Shown one piece after another: positions 6,084-15,412 of a DNA stretch of 64,000 bases. The notes under the pieces were generated by a model. It did not search any database. It was given only the letters and a program-made list of their open reading frames with translations, and had not been told where the DNA came from. The DNA comes from Vagococcus lutrae (GTDB taxonomy: Bacteria > Bacillota > Bacilli > Lactobacillales > Vagococcaceae): assembly GCF_003987555.1 (NCBI RefSeq), contig NZ_NGJW01000012.1:1-64000 (forward strand), written 5' to 3'. A program made the translations under genes and the position numbers. Numbering within the stretch: position 1 is the first letter of the stretch; each line of letters opens with the position of its first letter.

Positions 6084-7751
6084 ATGTCATTTGACGGTTA
6101 TTTTACACATGCTATGGTTATGGAACTTAACCAAGCTTTAAGTGGTGGTCGTTTATCTAAAATTCACCAACCTTATGATAATGAAGTCGTTTTAGTCATC
6201 CGACATCAAGGTAAAAATCATCGTCTACTATTATCTTCTCACCCCTCATACGGACGGATTCAGCTAACTGAGATACCTTACGAAAATCCGGCAACACCGC
6301 CTAACTTTTGTATGACATTACGTAAGCATTTAGAAAATGGGATTATTGAAAAAATAGAACAAATTCAAAATGACCGCATTGTCCAAATTAGCTTTACCAA
6401 ACGTAATGAGTTAGGAGATTTAGAAGACTTACGACTCATAATAGAAATCATGGGTCGTCATAGTAATATTATTTTAATCAATCAAGAAAGTCAAAAAATT
6501 ATCGATTGCATTAAGCATGTTGGCTCTTCTCAAAATAGCTATCGTTTGTTGTTGCCTGGAGCTCTTTATCGCCAACCGCCACAACAAGCGAAAAAAAATC
6601 CATGGGAAATTGACGATGTCTCTTTATTTCACCTGTTAAATGCTGAAGAACTTTCCGCTGTTTACTTGCAAGAAACGTTTCAAGGACTTAGCTTCTTAAC
6701 AGCTCAAGAGCTCACCTATCGTTTGTCTTCAATGCCAAATGATAAGATGAAAGCATGGCATGACTTTTTTATCACGTCATTAGACGCTTACCAACCAGCT
6801 CACTATCTCATAGACAATAAAGAATACTTTACTGCCATTCGCTATTATTCTTTACAGAAAGAACCGACTATTTATGACACTTTAAGTGCTTTGTTAGACG
6901 TTTATTATCAGGATAAAGCAAACCGCGACCGCGTCAAACAACAATCACAAGCGTTAGAAAAAAGATTGACGAATGATATCAAACGATTACGTAAAAAGCT
7001 AAAAAGTCTAAATAAAGACATGCAAGCGACGCATAAAAAAGAAGAGATGCAGCGAAAAGGCGAGTTGTTGACCACTTATTTACACCTTGTTCAACCGGGA
7101 ATGAGTGAACTTGAAGTCACTGACTACTACACAAACGAGCCACTCGTTATTTCACTCAATCCACAACGTACGCCGGCTGAAAATGCCCAGTCTTACTTTA
7201 AACGTTATAATAAGTATAAAACAGGGGCCGTCGAGATTGCTAAACAACTTGAAGCTACTCAACAAGAAATCGATTATATCGAAAGCGTTCTTTCTCAATT
7301 AGAACTCGCACAGCCGCAAGATGTCCCATTGATTAAAGAAGAGTTAATCGAAAGTGGCTATCTCAAACGAAAAAAAGAAAAAGGCAAGCCGAAAAAATTG
7401 CCACGTTTTATCGAATTAACTGCTACCGATGGCACGCCTATTTTAATCGGACGTAACAATCTACAAAATGATGAACTGACAACTAAGGTCGCTCATAAAA
7501 ATCATATTTGGCTGCATGCTAAGGATATTCCCGGTTCGCATGTCATTATTAAAGACAGCAATCCAAGTGACCAGACGTTAAGTGAAGCTGCTTCTCTTGC
7601 CGCTTATCACTCTAAATACCGGCTTTCCAATAACGTTCCAGTCGACTATGTTCAAGTGAAACATGTCAAGAAACCCAAAGGCGCTAAACCCGGTTTTGTC
7701 ATATATGAAAATCAAAAAACACTTTATGTCACACCGAAAAGTCATATTTAA
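6084..7751 (+). CDS. rqcH: NFACT-family ribosome quality control factor RqcH (fibronectin-binding protein homologue)
   Basis: 555 residues, the normal size. It has an N-terminal NFACT-N domain (MSFDGYFTHAMVMELNQAL onward), HhH and long coiled-coil segments (about 280-410), and a C-terminal NFACT-R domain with the conserved NDELTTKVA...WLHAKDIPGSHVII signature. Bacterial RqcH binds stalled 50S-peptidyl-tRNA and recruits tRNA(Ala) to add C-terminal alanine tails. Older annotations call it fibronectin-binding protein. It starts at ATG 6084 behind AAGGAGGG. It is convergent with liaZ and shares a bidirectional terminator. Confidence 0.93.
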   Translation: MSFDGYFTHAMVMELNQALSGGRLSKIHQPYDNEVVLVIRHQGKNHRLLLSSHPSYGRIQLTEIPYENPATPPNFCMTLRKHLENGIIEKIEQIQNDRIVQISFTKRNELGDLEDLRLIIEIMGRHSNIILINQESQKIIDCIKHVGSSQNSYRLLLPGALYRQPPQQAKKNPWEIDDVSLFHLLNAEELSAVYLQETFQGLSFLTAQELTYRLSSMPNDKMKAWHDFFITSLDAYQPAHYLIDNKEYFTAIRYYSLQKEPTIYDTLSALLDVYYQDKANRDRVKQQSQALEKRLTNDIKRLRKKLKSLNKDMQATHKKEEMQRKGELLTTYLHLVQPGMSELEVTDYYTNEPLVISLNPQRTPAENAQSYFKRYNKYKTGAVEIAKQLEATQQEIDYIESVLSQLELAQPQDVPLIKEELIESGYLKRKKEKGKPKKLPRFIELTATDGTPILIGRNNLQNDELTTKVAHKNHIWLHAKDIPGSHVIIKDSNPSDQTLSEAASLAAYHSKYRLSNNVPVDYVQVKHVKKPKGAKPGFVIYENQKTLYVTPKSHI

Positions 7752-7755
7752 ATAA

Positions 7756-7783
7756 AAAAGCTCTTGCAGATGCAAGAGCTTTT
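7756..7783. terminator. Bidirectional terminator between rqcH and liaZ
   Basis: AAAAGCTCTTGCA-GA-TGCAAGAGCTTTT is symmetric, with A/T flanks suited to termination from both sides. Confidence 0.9.
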
Positions 7784-8138
7784 AATAATATTTTTCAACT
7801 TTTTTATTCACAAAAATCGCATTGACTAATGACATAATTAAAGCAATGAGAAACGCTGCACCAAAACTTGAAAAAGCAAAATGCTGTTTTCCTATCAAGG
7901 CGGATGTCATAGTTAGCATCATCCCATTTATAACTAAGCTAAATAATCCAAATGTTAAAATCGTAATTGGTAGGCTGAAAAAATGTAGCACAGGCTTCAC
8001 TAATGTATTCAAAATAGATAGAACGAAACTAGCCATTAGTGCCACAAAAACACTGTCAACATACATCATATTTGGAAACATATAAGCTAATGCTACTAGC
8101 GTTAATGTATTAATCAATAAACGCTGCCAATAAGTCAT
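7782..8138 (-). CDS. liaZ: Phage-holin-like membrane protein, LiaZ/YvlD family
   Basis: 118 residues with four membrane helices filling almost the whole protein, as in the YvlD 'superfamily IV holin' family. It is the last gene of a three-gene operon with the order DUF4097 protein, PspC protein, YvlD protein, matching enterococcal liaXYZ. Its start overlaps the liaY stop (TAATG), showing coupling. In enterococci the cluster belongs to the LiaFSR envelope-stress response linked to daptomycin and antimicrobial peptides; LiaZ's own activity is not settled. Confidence 0.85.
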   Translation of the reverse strand: MTYWQRLLINTLTLVALAYMFPNMMYVDSVFVALMASFVLSILNTLVKPVLHFFSLPITILTFGLFSLVINGMMLTMTSALIGKQHFAFSSFGAAFLIALIMSLVNAIFVNKKVEKYY

Positions 8139-8455
8139 TAAAAATCACTCCACTCATCTTCGTCATCATCTACTTTTGTTGCTTGCTTACGCTCATTACC
8201 CGGTCTGCGATTCATCCCGTCACCGTAGTAATTACCATAATAATTTTTTCTTGTTTGATGTTGGGCAGGTTGAGATGGAACAATAATCGCCAATAAGATG
8301 TATAAAAAGAAGCCAGGAAATCCTGCAGTAAAGAAACTTAATGCGAGATACACAATACGGACAATCGTTGGATCAATTCCGAAAAACTCACCAATTCCCC
8401 CTAAAACACCACTCACAACAATATTTGAATTTGACTTTGTTAATTTTTTCTTCAT
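8138..8455 (-). CDS. liaY: PspC-domain membrane protein LiaY
   Basis: 105 residues. The PspC domain covers about 1-60: LTKSNSNIVVSGVLGGIGEFFGIDPTIVRIVYL followed by a membrane helix. A hydrophilic tail rich in Asn, Tyr, Arg and acidic residues ends in DEDEWSDF. It starts at ATG 8455 behind GGAGGAG. In enterococci LiaY is the middle protein of LiaXYZ and is reported to link LiaX signalling to membrane remodelling; this role is transferred by homology and gene order. Confidence 0.87.
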   Translation of the reverse strand: MKKKLTKSNSNIVVSGVLGGIGEFFGIDPTIVRIVYLALSFFTAGFPGFFLYILLAIIVPSQPAQHQTRKNYYGNYYGDGMNRRPGNERKQATKVDDDEDEWSDF

Positions 8456-8506
8456 ACGACTCTCCTCCTATATTAACGTATATCCGCTACGCTTGTCTAC
8501 TCTTTA

Positions 8507-10048
8507 CTAGTCGGCATCCTTTAGTAAAACATTACCTGTCGTTGTTGATAATTTGATGTAGACCGTATCTTCCGGATGATATCTTCTAAATTGTAACATA
8601 CGATTCGTTTTTTCAGTTTTTTCACGAATCACTTCAAACTCTGATAAACGATTTTTAATGGCACCTAGACTTGTTTTAGCTAAGCCTTCTATGCCTTGCG
8701 TTTGAGGTAAAGCCACTTTGATATCACCATTGACCACTTTTGCATCTAAGTTTTTCATTGAATCATCCACCGCCGTCACGCGAATATCGCCGTTAACATT
8801 TCCAACAGAAATATTTTGTAACGCGGCTTTTAGAATAAAATCCCCATTCACTGATGTGCCAATAAAATCTAACACAGAGGCATTTTTAACAGTAACATCG
8901 CCATTGACACCTTCTGCTTCTAACATCGTAGCCGTAAACCCATCAATCATTAAATCACCGTTTGTACTCTTTAGGTACGTGTCTTTAGCCTCTAAATCAA
9001 ACACATTAATATCGCCATTTAAGATTTTAGCTGACACATGATCGTAACTACGTGCTGGTAAATAAAAGATTAACTCCGCTTTAATCCGCTTATTAGGAAT
9101 TTGAAAAGAAATACGCTCTTCATCTACTTCAATTTCACTTCTTTCAAGAAATGCTTCAAATGGCGTATCTGCTTCCATTTTACCATATAGTTTAATCTGA
9201 CTGACAACTTTTATATCCTCTGAATCCCATTGACGAAACTCAATAAGACCGTTAGCAACTTTTACATCAATAATACTTGCCGAACATGCTGGATAATAAA
9301 ACTCATGCTCAAATGTACTCATCGCCATGCCGGGCACTTTAATATTAACATCTTTCCAGTCAACATGATCATTAACCGTATTCGTTACCGTCTTCATTGT
9401 TTCTTTCATTAATTTGCTAAATTGATTGCCTGCTTGGTTCATTTTCTTACCGAACTTTTCGCCTGCTTTTTCCATTTTATCACCTAAATCGGTCAGCGTT
9501 TGTTCCCAGTCGTCTGGTAATTGAAAACGCATGTCCTCTTCTTCGTGTAGTTCACGTTTAGATGTTTTGACTTCTTTTAGACGCGCCTCTAACTCTAGGA
9601 CTTCTTCTTCCATAGCGACACGTTGTTTCTTCAACTCGCCTAGCTTCGTTTCATAATGAACGCGCTCTTCTCTTTTTTCAGGCGCTAACTCATCTAATTC
9701 TTCTAAAGTGTTGATAATCATTATTTGTTCTTCCAACATATTGATTTCACTTGTCACATCTTCTATCTCAGCATTTACCACATCAAGCTTTGAAGAGGTT
9801 TGATTTAACTCCGTTGCTAAATCGTCTAACAATTGCTCTAGCTTTGCTTGCTCTTCATTTTCTTCTTTGCTAACTTCATCGGACTCTTCTGTTTGCTTAT
9901 TCAAATGATGTTGTTTGACATCTGACGCTTCCTGTTCAATAATACTTTCATCTTTTGCAATAGCCATATTTTCAAGTAATACTAATGCTTCATCTGTTGT
10001 AATTACACCTTTTTTGACTAATTCTAATACGCGATCTCGTTCTTTCAT
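8507..10048 (-). CDS. liaX: Envelope-stress protein LiaX (DUF4097, YvlB-like)
   Basis: 513 residues. The N-terminus (1-35) has the short helical YvlB/SHOCT-like segment (RVLELVKKGVITTDEALVLLE). A long acidic coiled coil spans about 60-165, followed by an amphipathic helical stretch. The C-terminal beta-solenoid-like DUF4097 domain runs from about 250 to 513, with repeated 'NGDI' turns (LNGDINV, TNGDLMI, VNGDVTV, VNGDFIL, VNGDIRV, VNGDIKV). This architecture and the liaY-liaZ neighbours identify LiaX. In E. faecalis its N-terminal part is released and senses daptomycin and antimicrobial peptides, while the C-terminal part inhibits the response. It starts at ATG 10048 behind GGAGG. Confidence 0.88.
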   Translation of the reverse strand: MKERDRVLELVKKGVITTDEALVLLENMAIAKDESIIEQEASDVKQHHLNKQTEESDEVSKEENEEQAKLEQLLDDLATELNQTSSKLDVVNAEIEDVTSEINMLEEQIMIINTLEELDELAPEKREERVHYETKLGELKKQRVAMEEEVLELEARLKEVKTSKRELHEEEDMRFQLPDDWEQTLTDLGDKMEKAGEKFGKKMNQAGNQFSKLMKETMKTVTNTVNDHVDWKDVNIKVPGMAMSTFEHEFYYPACSASIIDVKVANGLIEFRQWDSEDIKVVSQIKLYGKMEADTPFEAFLERSEIEVDEERISFQIPNKRIKAELIFYLPARSYDHVSAKILNGDINVFDLEAKDTYLKSTNGDLMIDGFTATMLEAEGVNGDVTVKNASVLDFIGTSVNGDFILKAALQNISVGNVNGDIRVTAVDDSMKNLDAKVVNGDIKVALPQTQGIEGLAKTSLGAIKNRLSEFEVIREKTEKTNRMLQFRRYHPEDTVYIKLSTTTGNVLLKDAD

Positions 10049-10096
10049 CTTGATAGCCTCCTTAGCTAAACTTTCCTTCGATCAGCTTGTATCTCT

Positions 10097-10129
10097 ATTA
10101 TGCCTTTTTTTATCACACCTGTCATAGGT
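10097..10129 (-). promoter_or_regulatory. Promoter of liaXYZ with inverted repeat over the -35
   Basis: Minus strand ATGACA (10125-10120), 17 bases, CATAAT (10102-10097). An inverted repeat ACCT-n5-AGGT (10117-10129) overlaps the -35, a suitable position for a response regulator. LiaR is the expected regulator by homology, but I cannot confirm that this is its site. Confidence 0.5.
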
Positions 10130-10178
10130 CTTGAGATGGATTTCTCTATCAATGCCAAGTCGCAATTCTAATTAAAAA

Positions 10179-10203
10179 AGCGAACCGTAATATACGGCTC
10201 GCT
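10179..10203 (-). terminator. Terminator of the pst-phoU operon
   Basis: AGCGA.CCGTA with TACGG..CGCT forms an interrupted stem followed by six T on the minus strand, just after phoU. Confidence 0.8.
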
Positions 10204-10218
10204 TTTCATACTATTTTT

Positions 10219-10893
10219 CTAAATCGATTCACGATTAGAGTTTAATTCATATATTTTTCCAGTTTTTAAGTAAACAATCCATTCACAGATATTGGTTACA
10301 TAGTCACCAATACGCTCTAGATAACCTGCTACTTGCAAATAGTCGGTGCCTCCAATAACTGTTTGAGGGTTCTCTTGCATTTCCTTAATTGACATGTCAT
10401 AAATCTCATGGAAGTAGCGATTAACAACGTTATCTCGATTCGCAATTTCTTTCGCTTTTTCAGCATCTTCTTCTATATAAGCCTTCAAGACATCATCCAT
10501 CATCTCTTTGACAGCGTCACTCATCTCAGATATTTTTTCCTCTACTTCTAAAATACGTGCATTTCCTTTTACCCTAATAGTAGATTTAGAAATCGAAACC
10601 GCATGGTCGCCAATACGTTCTAAATCAGAGATAGCTTTCATGACCGTGACGATAATCCGTAGGTCAGTGGTAACAGGTTGTTGTAAAGCAATCATTTCCA
10701 AGCTTTTCTTTTCTAGTTTTAATTCTAATTCATTAATATCGCTATCTTCTTCAATCACAGATACAGCCATTTCTTTATCATGCTTGATAAAAGCCTTCAC
10801 TGACTTATAGACAGCGGCACTGACCATTTTCCCCATTTCATGAAATTGTAAATGGAGCTTGTGTAAATCCTCTTCAAATTGTGAACGTAACAT
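10219..10893 (-). CDS. phoU: Phosphate transport regulator PhoU
   Basis: 224 residues from ATG 10893 (AAAGGG 9 bases upstream; the frame also offers a TTG nine bases earlier). It has two PhoU helical repeats with the metal-binding signatures ER(I)GDHA (LERIGDHAVSIS near 95-105) and LERIGDYVTNICEW near the end. PhoU dampens phosphate uptake through PstB and signals phosphate status to the PhoR-type kinase. It is the last gene of the pstSCABB-phoU operon, 26 bases after pstB. Confidence 0.94.
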   Translation of the reverse strand: MLRSQFEEDLHKLHLQFHEMGKMVSAAVYKSVKAFIKHDKEMAVSVIEEDSDINELELKLEKKSLEMIALQQPVTTDLRIIVTVMKAISDLERIGDHAVSISKSTIRVKGNARILEVEEKISEMSDAVKEMMDDVLKAYIEEDAEKAKEIANRDNVVNRYFHEIYDMSIKEMQENPQTVIGGTDYLQVAGYLERIGDYVTNICEWIVYLKTGKIYELNSNRESI

Positions 10894-10918
10894 CGCATTC
10901 AACCCTTTCTAGTCTTTA

Positions 10919-11665
10919 TTAACCAAACTTTCCACTAATATAATCTTCTGTTTCTTGACGATCTGGCGTTAAGAATATTTTCTTCGTTTTGTTATATTCA
11001 ATTAAATCGCCATTTAAGAAAAATGCTGTTTTATCTGATATTCTGGAAGCCTGTTGCATATTATGGGTGACCATAATCATCGTGTACTTATCTTTTAATT
11101 CAAATAACATATTCTCAATTTTACCACTTGATACTGGGTCTAGCGCACTGGTTGGCTCATCTAGTAATATCACTTCTGGTTTTACCGCTAGAACGCGCGC
11201 GATACAGACACGCTGTTGTTGTCCACCAGAAAGCGCCAAAGCACTTTTATCCAGTTTATCTTTTACATCATCCCAGACTGCCGCTGCTCGTAAACTTTCC
11301 TCGACAATTTGGTCTAGCTCTTGTTTCGGGGGTGTGTTTTCTAAACGTAAACCATAAACGACATTCTCATAGACGGAAAAAGGAAAAGGATTCGGTTGTT
11401 GAAAAACCATTCCGATTTTTTTTCTCAAGTTAACAGTATCCGTCTTGGGACTGTATATATTTTCTCCTTTAAACATGACGTTTCCAGTAATCGTGACATC
11501 TGGTATCAAGTCATTCATGCGGTTAAGCGTCCGTAAAAAAGTGGACTTGCCACAACCAGAAGGACCAATTAACGCCGTGATTTCACCTTGCGTAAAGGAC
11601 ATATTGATTCCTTTTAGTGCTTCTTTTTTACCATAATACAAATGCAAATCTTTCGACTCTAACAT
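10919..11665 (-). CDS. pstB: Phosphate ABC transporter ATP-binding protein (second copy)
   Basis: 248 residues with Walker [10 protein letters not shown], signature LSGGQQQR and Walker [14 protein letters not shown]. It belongs to the PstB family, with the characteristic LRTLNRMND following the P-loop. It lies 11 bases after the other pstB. Tandem pstB genes are common in Firmicutes (pstB1/pstB2, pstBA/pstBB); the two proteins here differ at many positions and are not a recent duplication. It starts at ATG 11665 behind GGAGG. Confidence 0.94.
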   Translation of the reverse strand: MLESKDLHLYYGKKEALKGINMSFTQGEITALIGPSGCGKSTFLRTLNRMNDLIPDVTITGNVMFKGENIYSPKTDTVNLRKKIGMVFQQPNPFPFSVYENVVYGLRLENTPPKQELDQIVEESLRAAAVWDDVKDKLDKSALALSGGQQQRVCIARVLAVKPEVILLDEPTSALDPVSSGKIENMLFELKDKYTMIMVTHNMQQASRISDKTAFFLNGDLIEYNKTKKIFLTPDRQETEDYISGKFG

Positions 11666-11676
11666 GTCTTTCCTCC

Positions 11677-12480
11677 TTAACCGAAGTGTCCTGATACATA
11701 ATCTTCTGTCGCTTTAATCTTCGGACGGGTAAAGATTTTCTTCGTCCGATCATATTCAATAACATTTCCTAAATAGAAGAAAGCCGTATAATCACTAATA
11801 CGTGCCGCCTGTTGCATGTTATGGGTCACAATAATAATCGTATAATCTTCTTTTAAGTTAATCAGTGTTTCTTCCACTTTACTTGTCGAAATGGGGTCTA
11901 ATGCACTTGCCGGTTCATCTAGTAATAGAATATCTGGTTTCATTGCAATCGCACGTGCGATACATAGACGTTGTTGTTGCCCGCCTGATAAGGCATGCGC
12001 ACTTTTATTTAAGTTATCTTTTACTTGATCCCACAAAGCTGCTTGTTTTAGACTTGTTTCAACAATTTCATCGAGATAGTGTTTATCTTTTTCACCATGT
12101 TGTTTTAAAGCAAATGTAATATTGTCATAGATAGACTTACTAAACGGATTTGGTCGCTGAAAAACCATCCCGATATGTTTTCTCATTTCATAAACGTCGA
12201 CTTTCGATGAGTTAATATCTGTATGTTGATACATAATTTTACCCGTTACTTTAGTATTGGCAATTTCATCGTTCATTCGATTTAACGAACGTAGATATGT
12301 TGATTTTCCACAACCTGAAGGGCCGATAAGTGACGTAATTTTGTTTTTTTCAAATTCAAGGGAGACCCCTTTTATCGCTTCATTCTGACCATACCAGACA
12401 TGAATATCATCTGTACTAATCGCGATTTCTTTATCTTGTAAGGACACCACATGACGCGATGTCAAATCATAATTTTCCAT
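11677..12480 (-). CDS. pstB: Phosphate ABC transporter ATP-binding protein (first copy)
   Basis: 267 residues, with an N-terminal extension of about 20 residues compared with its neighbour. Walker [10 protein letters not shown], signature LSGGQQQR and Walker [14 protein letters not shown] are intact. It powers phosphate import through PstC/PstA. It starts at ATG 12480 behind GGAG and follows pstA by 12 bases. Confidence 0.94.
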   Translation of the reverse strand: MENYDLTSRHVVSLQDKEIAISTDDIHVWYGQNEAIKGVSLEFEKNKITSLIGPSGCGKSTYLRSLNRMNDEIANTKVTGKIMYQHTDINSSKVDVYEMRKHIGMVFQRPNPFSKSIYDNITFALKQHGEKDKHYLDEIVETSLKQAALWDQVKDNLNKSAHALSGGQQQRLCIARAIAMKPDILLLDEPASALDPISTSKVEETLINLKEDYTIIIVTHNMQQAARISDYTAFFYLGNVIEYDRTKKIFTRPKIKATEDYVSGHFG

Positions 12481-12492
12481 GAATTTACTCCT

Positions 12493-13377
12493 TTATGCCG
12501 ATGTTATCCGTTTATGGATTCGTTTTCCAATGAAGCGTGCCAAAATATTAAATAGTAAGACGGCGATAATTAAGACTGCTGACGCACCGGCAGATACTTG
12601 TGGTCCGTCGGGCATATTCCCTTCACTGTTGACTTTCCAGATATGTACCGCTAACGTTTCTGCTTGGCGGAAGATATTGAGCGGACTTGAAATGCTTAAT
12701 GGATTCCAATTAGTAAAATCTAAGGCTGGAGCACTTTGACCGGCTGTATAGATTAAAGCAGCTGCTTCCCCGAAAATACGTCCTGCACCTAAAATTACCC
12801 CTGTTAAAATGCCGGGTAAAGCTTCAGGAACAACAACACGTAATACCGTCTCCCAACGTGATAACCCTAATGCAAGACCAGCTTCACGTTGCGTAAAGTG
12901 AACGGCGTTTAGTGATTCTTCTACATTTCGTGTTAGCAAAGGTAAGTTGAAAAACGTTAAGGCTAATGCACCTGAAATAATCGAAAAGCCCATCTCTGCT
13001 TTCACAACAAATACTAGAAAGCCGAATAAACCAACGACAACTGACGGAAGTGAGCTTAAAATTTCAATGGACGTACGAATGACATCCGTAAACCAATTTT
13101 TACGGGCATATTCAGCCAAATAGATACCTGCCCCTAATGAAATAGGGATACTAATTAACATGGTAATAATCAACAGATAGAACGAGTTAAATAACTGAAT
13201 CCCAATACCACCACCTGCTTGAAACGATTTAGCTGGCGTTGTTAAAAATTCCCATGAAATATGAGGAACTCCTCTAAATAAAATATATCCGATTAAACTG
13301 GCAAGAATCAGCACTATCAAACCGGAAACGGCATATAAAATACCTGTCCAAATTTTATCGACTTTTTTTGGATTCAT
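12493..13377 (-). CDS. pstA: Phosphate ABC transporter permease PstA
   Basis: 294 residues, six membrane helices, with the ABC-permease EAA loop (EAGLALGLSRWETVLRVVVPEALPGILTG). It overlaps the pstC stop by one base (TAATG) and pairs with PstC to form the phosphate channel. Confidence 0.94.
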   Translation of the reverse strand: MNPKKVDKIWTGILYAVSGLIVLILASLIGYILFRGVPHISWEFLTTPAKSFQAGGGIGIQLFNSFYLLIITMLISIPISLGAGIYLAEYARKNWFTDVIRTSIEILSSLPSVVVGLFGFLVFVVKAEMGFSIISGALALTFFNLPLLTRNVEESLNAVHFTQREAGLALGLSRWETVLRVVVPEALPGILTGVILGAGRIFGEAAALIYTAGQSAPALDFTNWNPLSISSPLNIFRQAETLAVHIWKVNSEGNMPDGPQVSAGASAVLIIAVLLFNILARFIGKRIHKRITSA

Positions 13378-14297
13378 TATTTGAAGGCTCCTTTCTTACC
13401 AATCAATCGAATGACAATATTAAAGAATAATGACATCAGTAATAATAACAAAGCTAGCGACCACAGTACGTTATTTTCCAACGTTCCCATAATCGTATTA
13501 CCAATTCCCATTGTTAAAATACTTGTCAAAGTTGAAGCCGGACTTGTTAAATCTTGAGGCATGATTGCCGCATTACCAATAACCATTTGTACTGCTAGTG
13601 CTTCACCAAAAGCACGCGCCATTCCAAATACAACAGCTGTTAAGACCCCTGGAACAGCCGATCTTAAGACTACTTTATAAATCGTTTGCCATCTCGTTGC
13701 ACCAAGTGCTAAAGAGGCTTCGCGATAATGTCTAGGAACAGCATTTAACGCATCAACTGTCATAGACGTAACGGTTGGTAAAATCATAACAAACAGAACA
13801 AAAGTCCCAGCTAAGATACCAAAACCACTACCGCCAAATGTATTACGTACAGCTGGCACGATAACAGTTAAGCCTACGAAACCATAGACAACTGAAGGTA
13901 TCCCTACTAATAACTCGATAACAGGTTGCAAGATTTTCTTTCCTAATGTAGGAGAAATCTCGGTCATAAAGACAGCCGCTCCTATAGCAAACGGAGTCGC
14001 GACAATTGCGGATAGCAAGGTAACTAAAAATGACCCCATTATCATCGGCAGTGCGCCAACGAGTGGCTCCCCATTTTCCCCGACATTTCCAGGACTCCAT
14101 GTTGTACCAAACAAAAAGTCAAACAGGTTGACGCCATCTTTAAAGAAAGTAGCTAGACCTTTACTGGCGACAAAATAAAAAATAGCGGCAACGACAACGA
14201 CTATAAATAAAATACAAAGAAAACTAATGAATTTACCAATCTGCTCTAATTTGGCCTTTTTAGATTTTTTTTGTAACTGTTGCTGGATGTTCTCCAA
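13377..14297 (-). CDS. pstC: Phosphate ABC transporter permease PstC
   Basis: 306 residues, six membrane helices, with the EAA loop REASLALGATRWQTIYKVVL. The best start is TTG 14297 with GGAGGAG immediately upstream; no ATG occurs in a suitable place. The first 25 residues are basic and cytoplasmic. It partners PstA in high-affinity phosphate uptake. Confidence 0.92.
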   Translation of the reverse strand: MENIQQQLQKKSKKAKLEQIGKFISFLCILFIVVVVAAIFYFVASKGLATFFKDGVNLFDFLFGTTWSPGNVGENGEPLVGALPMIMGSFLVTLLSAIVATPFAIGAAVFMTEISPTLGKKILQPVIELLVGIPSVVYGFVGLTVIVPAVRNTFGGSGFGILAGTFVLFVMILPTVTSMTVDALNAVPRHYREASLALGATRWQTIYKVVLRSAVPGVLTAVVFGMARAFGEALAVQMVIGNAAIMPQDLTSPASTLTSILTMGIGNTIMGTLENNVLWSLALLLLLMSLFFNIVIRLIGKKGAFK

Positions 14298-14324
14298 AAC
14301 AACTCCTCCTCATCTACATACATT

Positions 14325-15191
14325 TTAACGCGCATTAATCTCTGTGATGTTCCCCGCTGCATCACGTTCCACTTTCATCTCGGTCACTGGAATGTAGCCT
14401 AACTGTGGCACCATCTCTTTTTGAATATGATCCGACAACATATAATCTAGATATTCTTTTGTTAAGCCTTTTGGCTCGCCTAATGTGTACATGTGTTCAT
14501 ACGACCAAATTTTCCACTTGTTCGTCTTCACATGTTTGTCAAGCGGCTCTACACCGTCGACCTTTAACGCTTTGACCTCATCCGTCACATAAGAAAAAGC
14601 AACGTAGCTAATAGCGCCCGGTGTTGTCGCAACAATTTGTCGAACCATCCCAGTAGATTCTTGCTCTTGAGCAAGTTTTGATACTTCCCCATCTAAAACC
14701 CACTGTTCAAACGTATGTCGCGTACCACTTCCGCTTGCACGGTTGATTAAAACGATTGGCAAATCAGCCCCACCTAATTCTGACCAATTCGTAATTTTTC
14801 CTGTAAAGATATTTTTTAACTCCGTCATTGAAAGATTACTTAAGGATACTTCTTTATTAACAATCGGTGTAATGCCGACGACTGCTACTTTGTGATCGAC
14901 CAGTTCGTCTGTTTTTAATCCTGATTTTTCTTCCGCAAACAAATCTGAATTCCCTATTTCAACCGCACCAGCTTGGACTTGACTCAGACCGGTACCACTT
15001 CCGCCACCTTGGACGTTGATAAATTTCCCTACATGTTCACTACTAAATTCTTCGCCTGCAGCAGCAGCTAAAGGTTGCATTGCTGAAGACCCAACGGCAG
15101 TGATTGATTCCCCATTATCGACTAAATCCCCACATCCAGTTAATAATGTTGACATGAGTATTACACTTGCCATACTTAAGATTTTTTTCAC
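14325..15191 (-). CDS. pstS: Phosphate-binding lipoprotein PstS
   Basis: 288 residues from GTG 15191; the frame opens upstream, but GGGAGG lies 8 bases before this GTG and the lipoprotein signal begins here (MKKIL..., lipobox LLTGC at about residues 16-20). The mature part has the PstS phosphate-binding signatures: AVGSSAMQPL near the start, GGGSGTG, and NRASGSGTRHTFE. It captures phosphate outside the cell for PstCAB. First gene of the operon; possible Pho-type repeats lie upstream at 15297-15332. Confidence 0.94.
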   Translation of the reverse strand: MKKILSMASVILMSTLLTGCGDLVDNGESITAVGSSAMQPLAAAAGEEFSSEHVGKFINVQGGGSGTGLSQVQAGAVEIGNSDLFAEEKSGLKTDELVDHKVAVVGITPIVNKEVSLSNLSMTELKNIFTGKITNWSELGGADLPIVLINRASGSGTRHTFEQWVLDGEVSKLAQEQESTGMVRQIVATTPGAISYVAFSYVTDEVKALKVDGVEPLDKHVKTNKWKIWSYEHMYTLGEPKGLTKEYLDYMLSDHIQKEMVPQLGYIPVTEMKVERDAAGNITEINAR

Positions 15192-15252
15192 CGAAAAATC
15201 CTCCCTTATTTTCACAAGAATTACGTCTAAAAAAACCTAATTCTCTTTATTA

Positions 15253-15281
15253 AACATATAGGTTAGACTCAAAAAAATCAA
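15253..15281 (-). promoter_or_regulatory. Possible promoter of pstS
   Basis: Minus strand TTGATT (15281-15276), a 17-base spacer and TATGTT as a weak -10. A weak core promoter would fit activation by a response regulator. Confidence 0.35.
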
Positions 15282-15296
15282 GTCTTTTTCCTTGAA

Positions 15297-15332
15297 TTTA
15301 CAGTTTTTCAACTCTATTTACAGAAATCACTC
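15297..15332 (-). promoter_or_regulatory. Possible PhoP box upstream of pstS
   Basis: Plus-strand hexamers TTTACA (15297), TTCAAC (15307), TTTACA (15317) and TCACTC (15327) recur every 10 bases. PhoP of Bacillus binds TT(A/C/T)ACA-like direct repeats with about 11-base periodicity upstream of pst, so this is a plausible phosphate-response site. Two of the four repeats are poor. Confidence 0.35.
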
Positions 15333-15358
15333 TTTCATTCTTTTTTCACAAAAAAAAC

Positions 15359-15401
15359 AGCCTATAAAAAACGGATTTTCTCCTCTTTTTATAGACTGCA
15401 A
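15359..15401 (-). terminator. Terminator of ftsEX
   Basis: CAGTCTATAAAAAG ... TTTTTTATAGGCTG forms a stem (one G-U) followed by eight T on the minus strand, just after ftsX. Confidence 0.75.
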
Positions 15402-15412
15402 AACAAAGCATA

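Noticed and set aside
8718-9041. Plus-strand ORFs inside liaX and many other long ORFs opposite real genes
   Set aside because: They mirror well-supported genes on the other strand, have no ribosome sites and match no family.
10919-12480. Two adjacent pstB genes as a recent duplication
   Set aside because: The proteins differ at many positions and in N-terminal length; tandem pstB genes are an old and common arrangement in Firmicutes.
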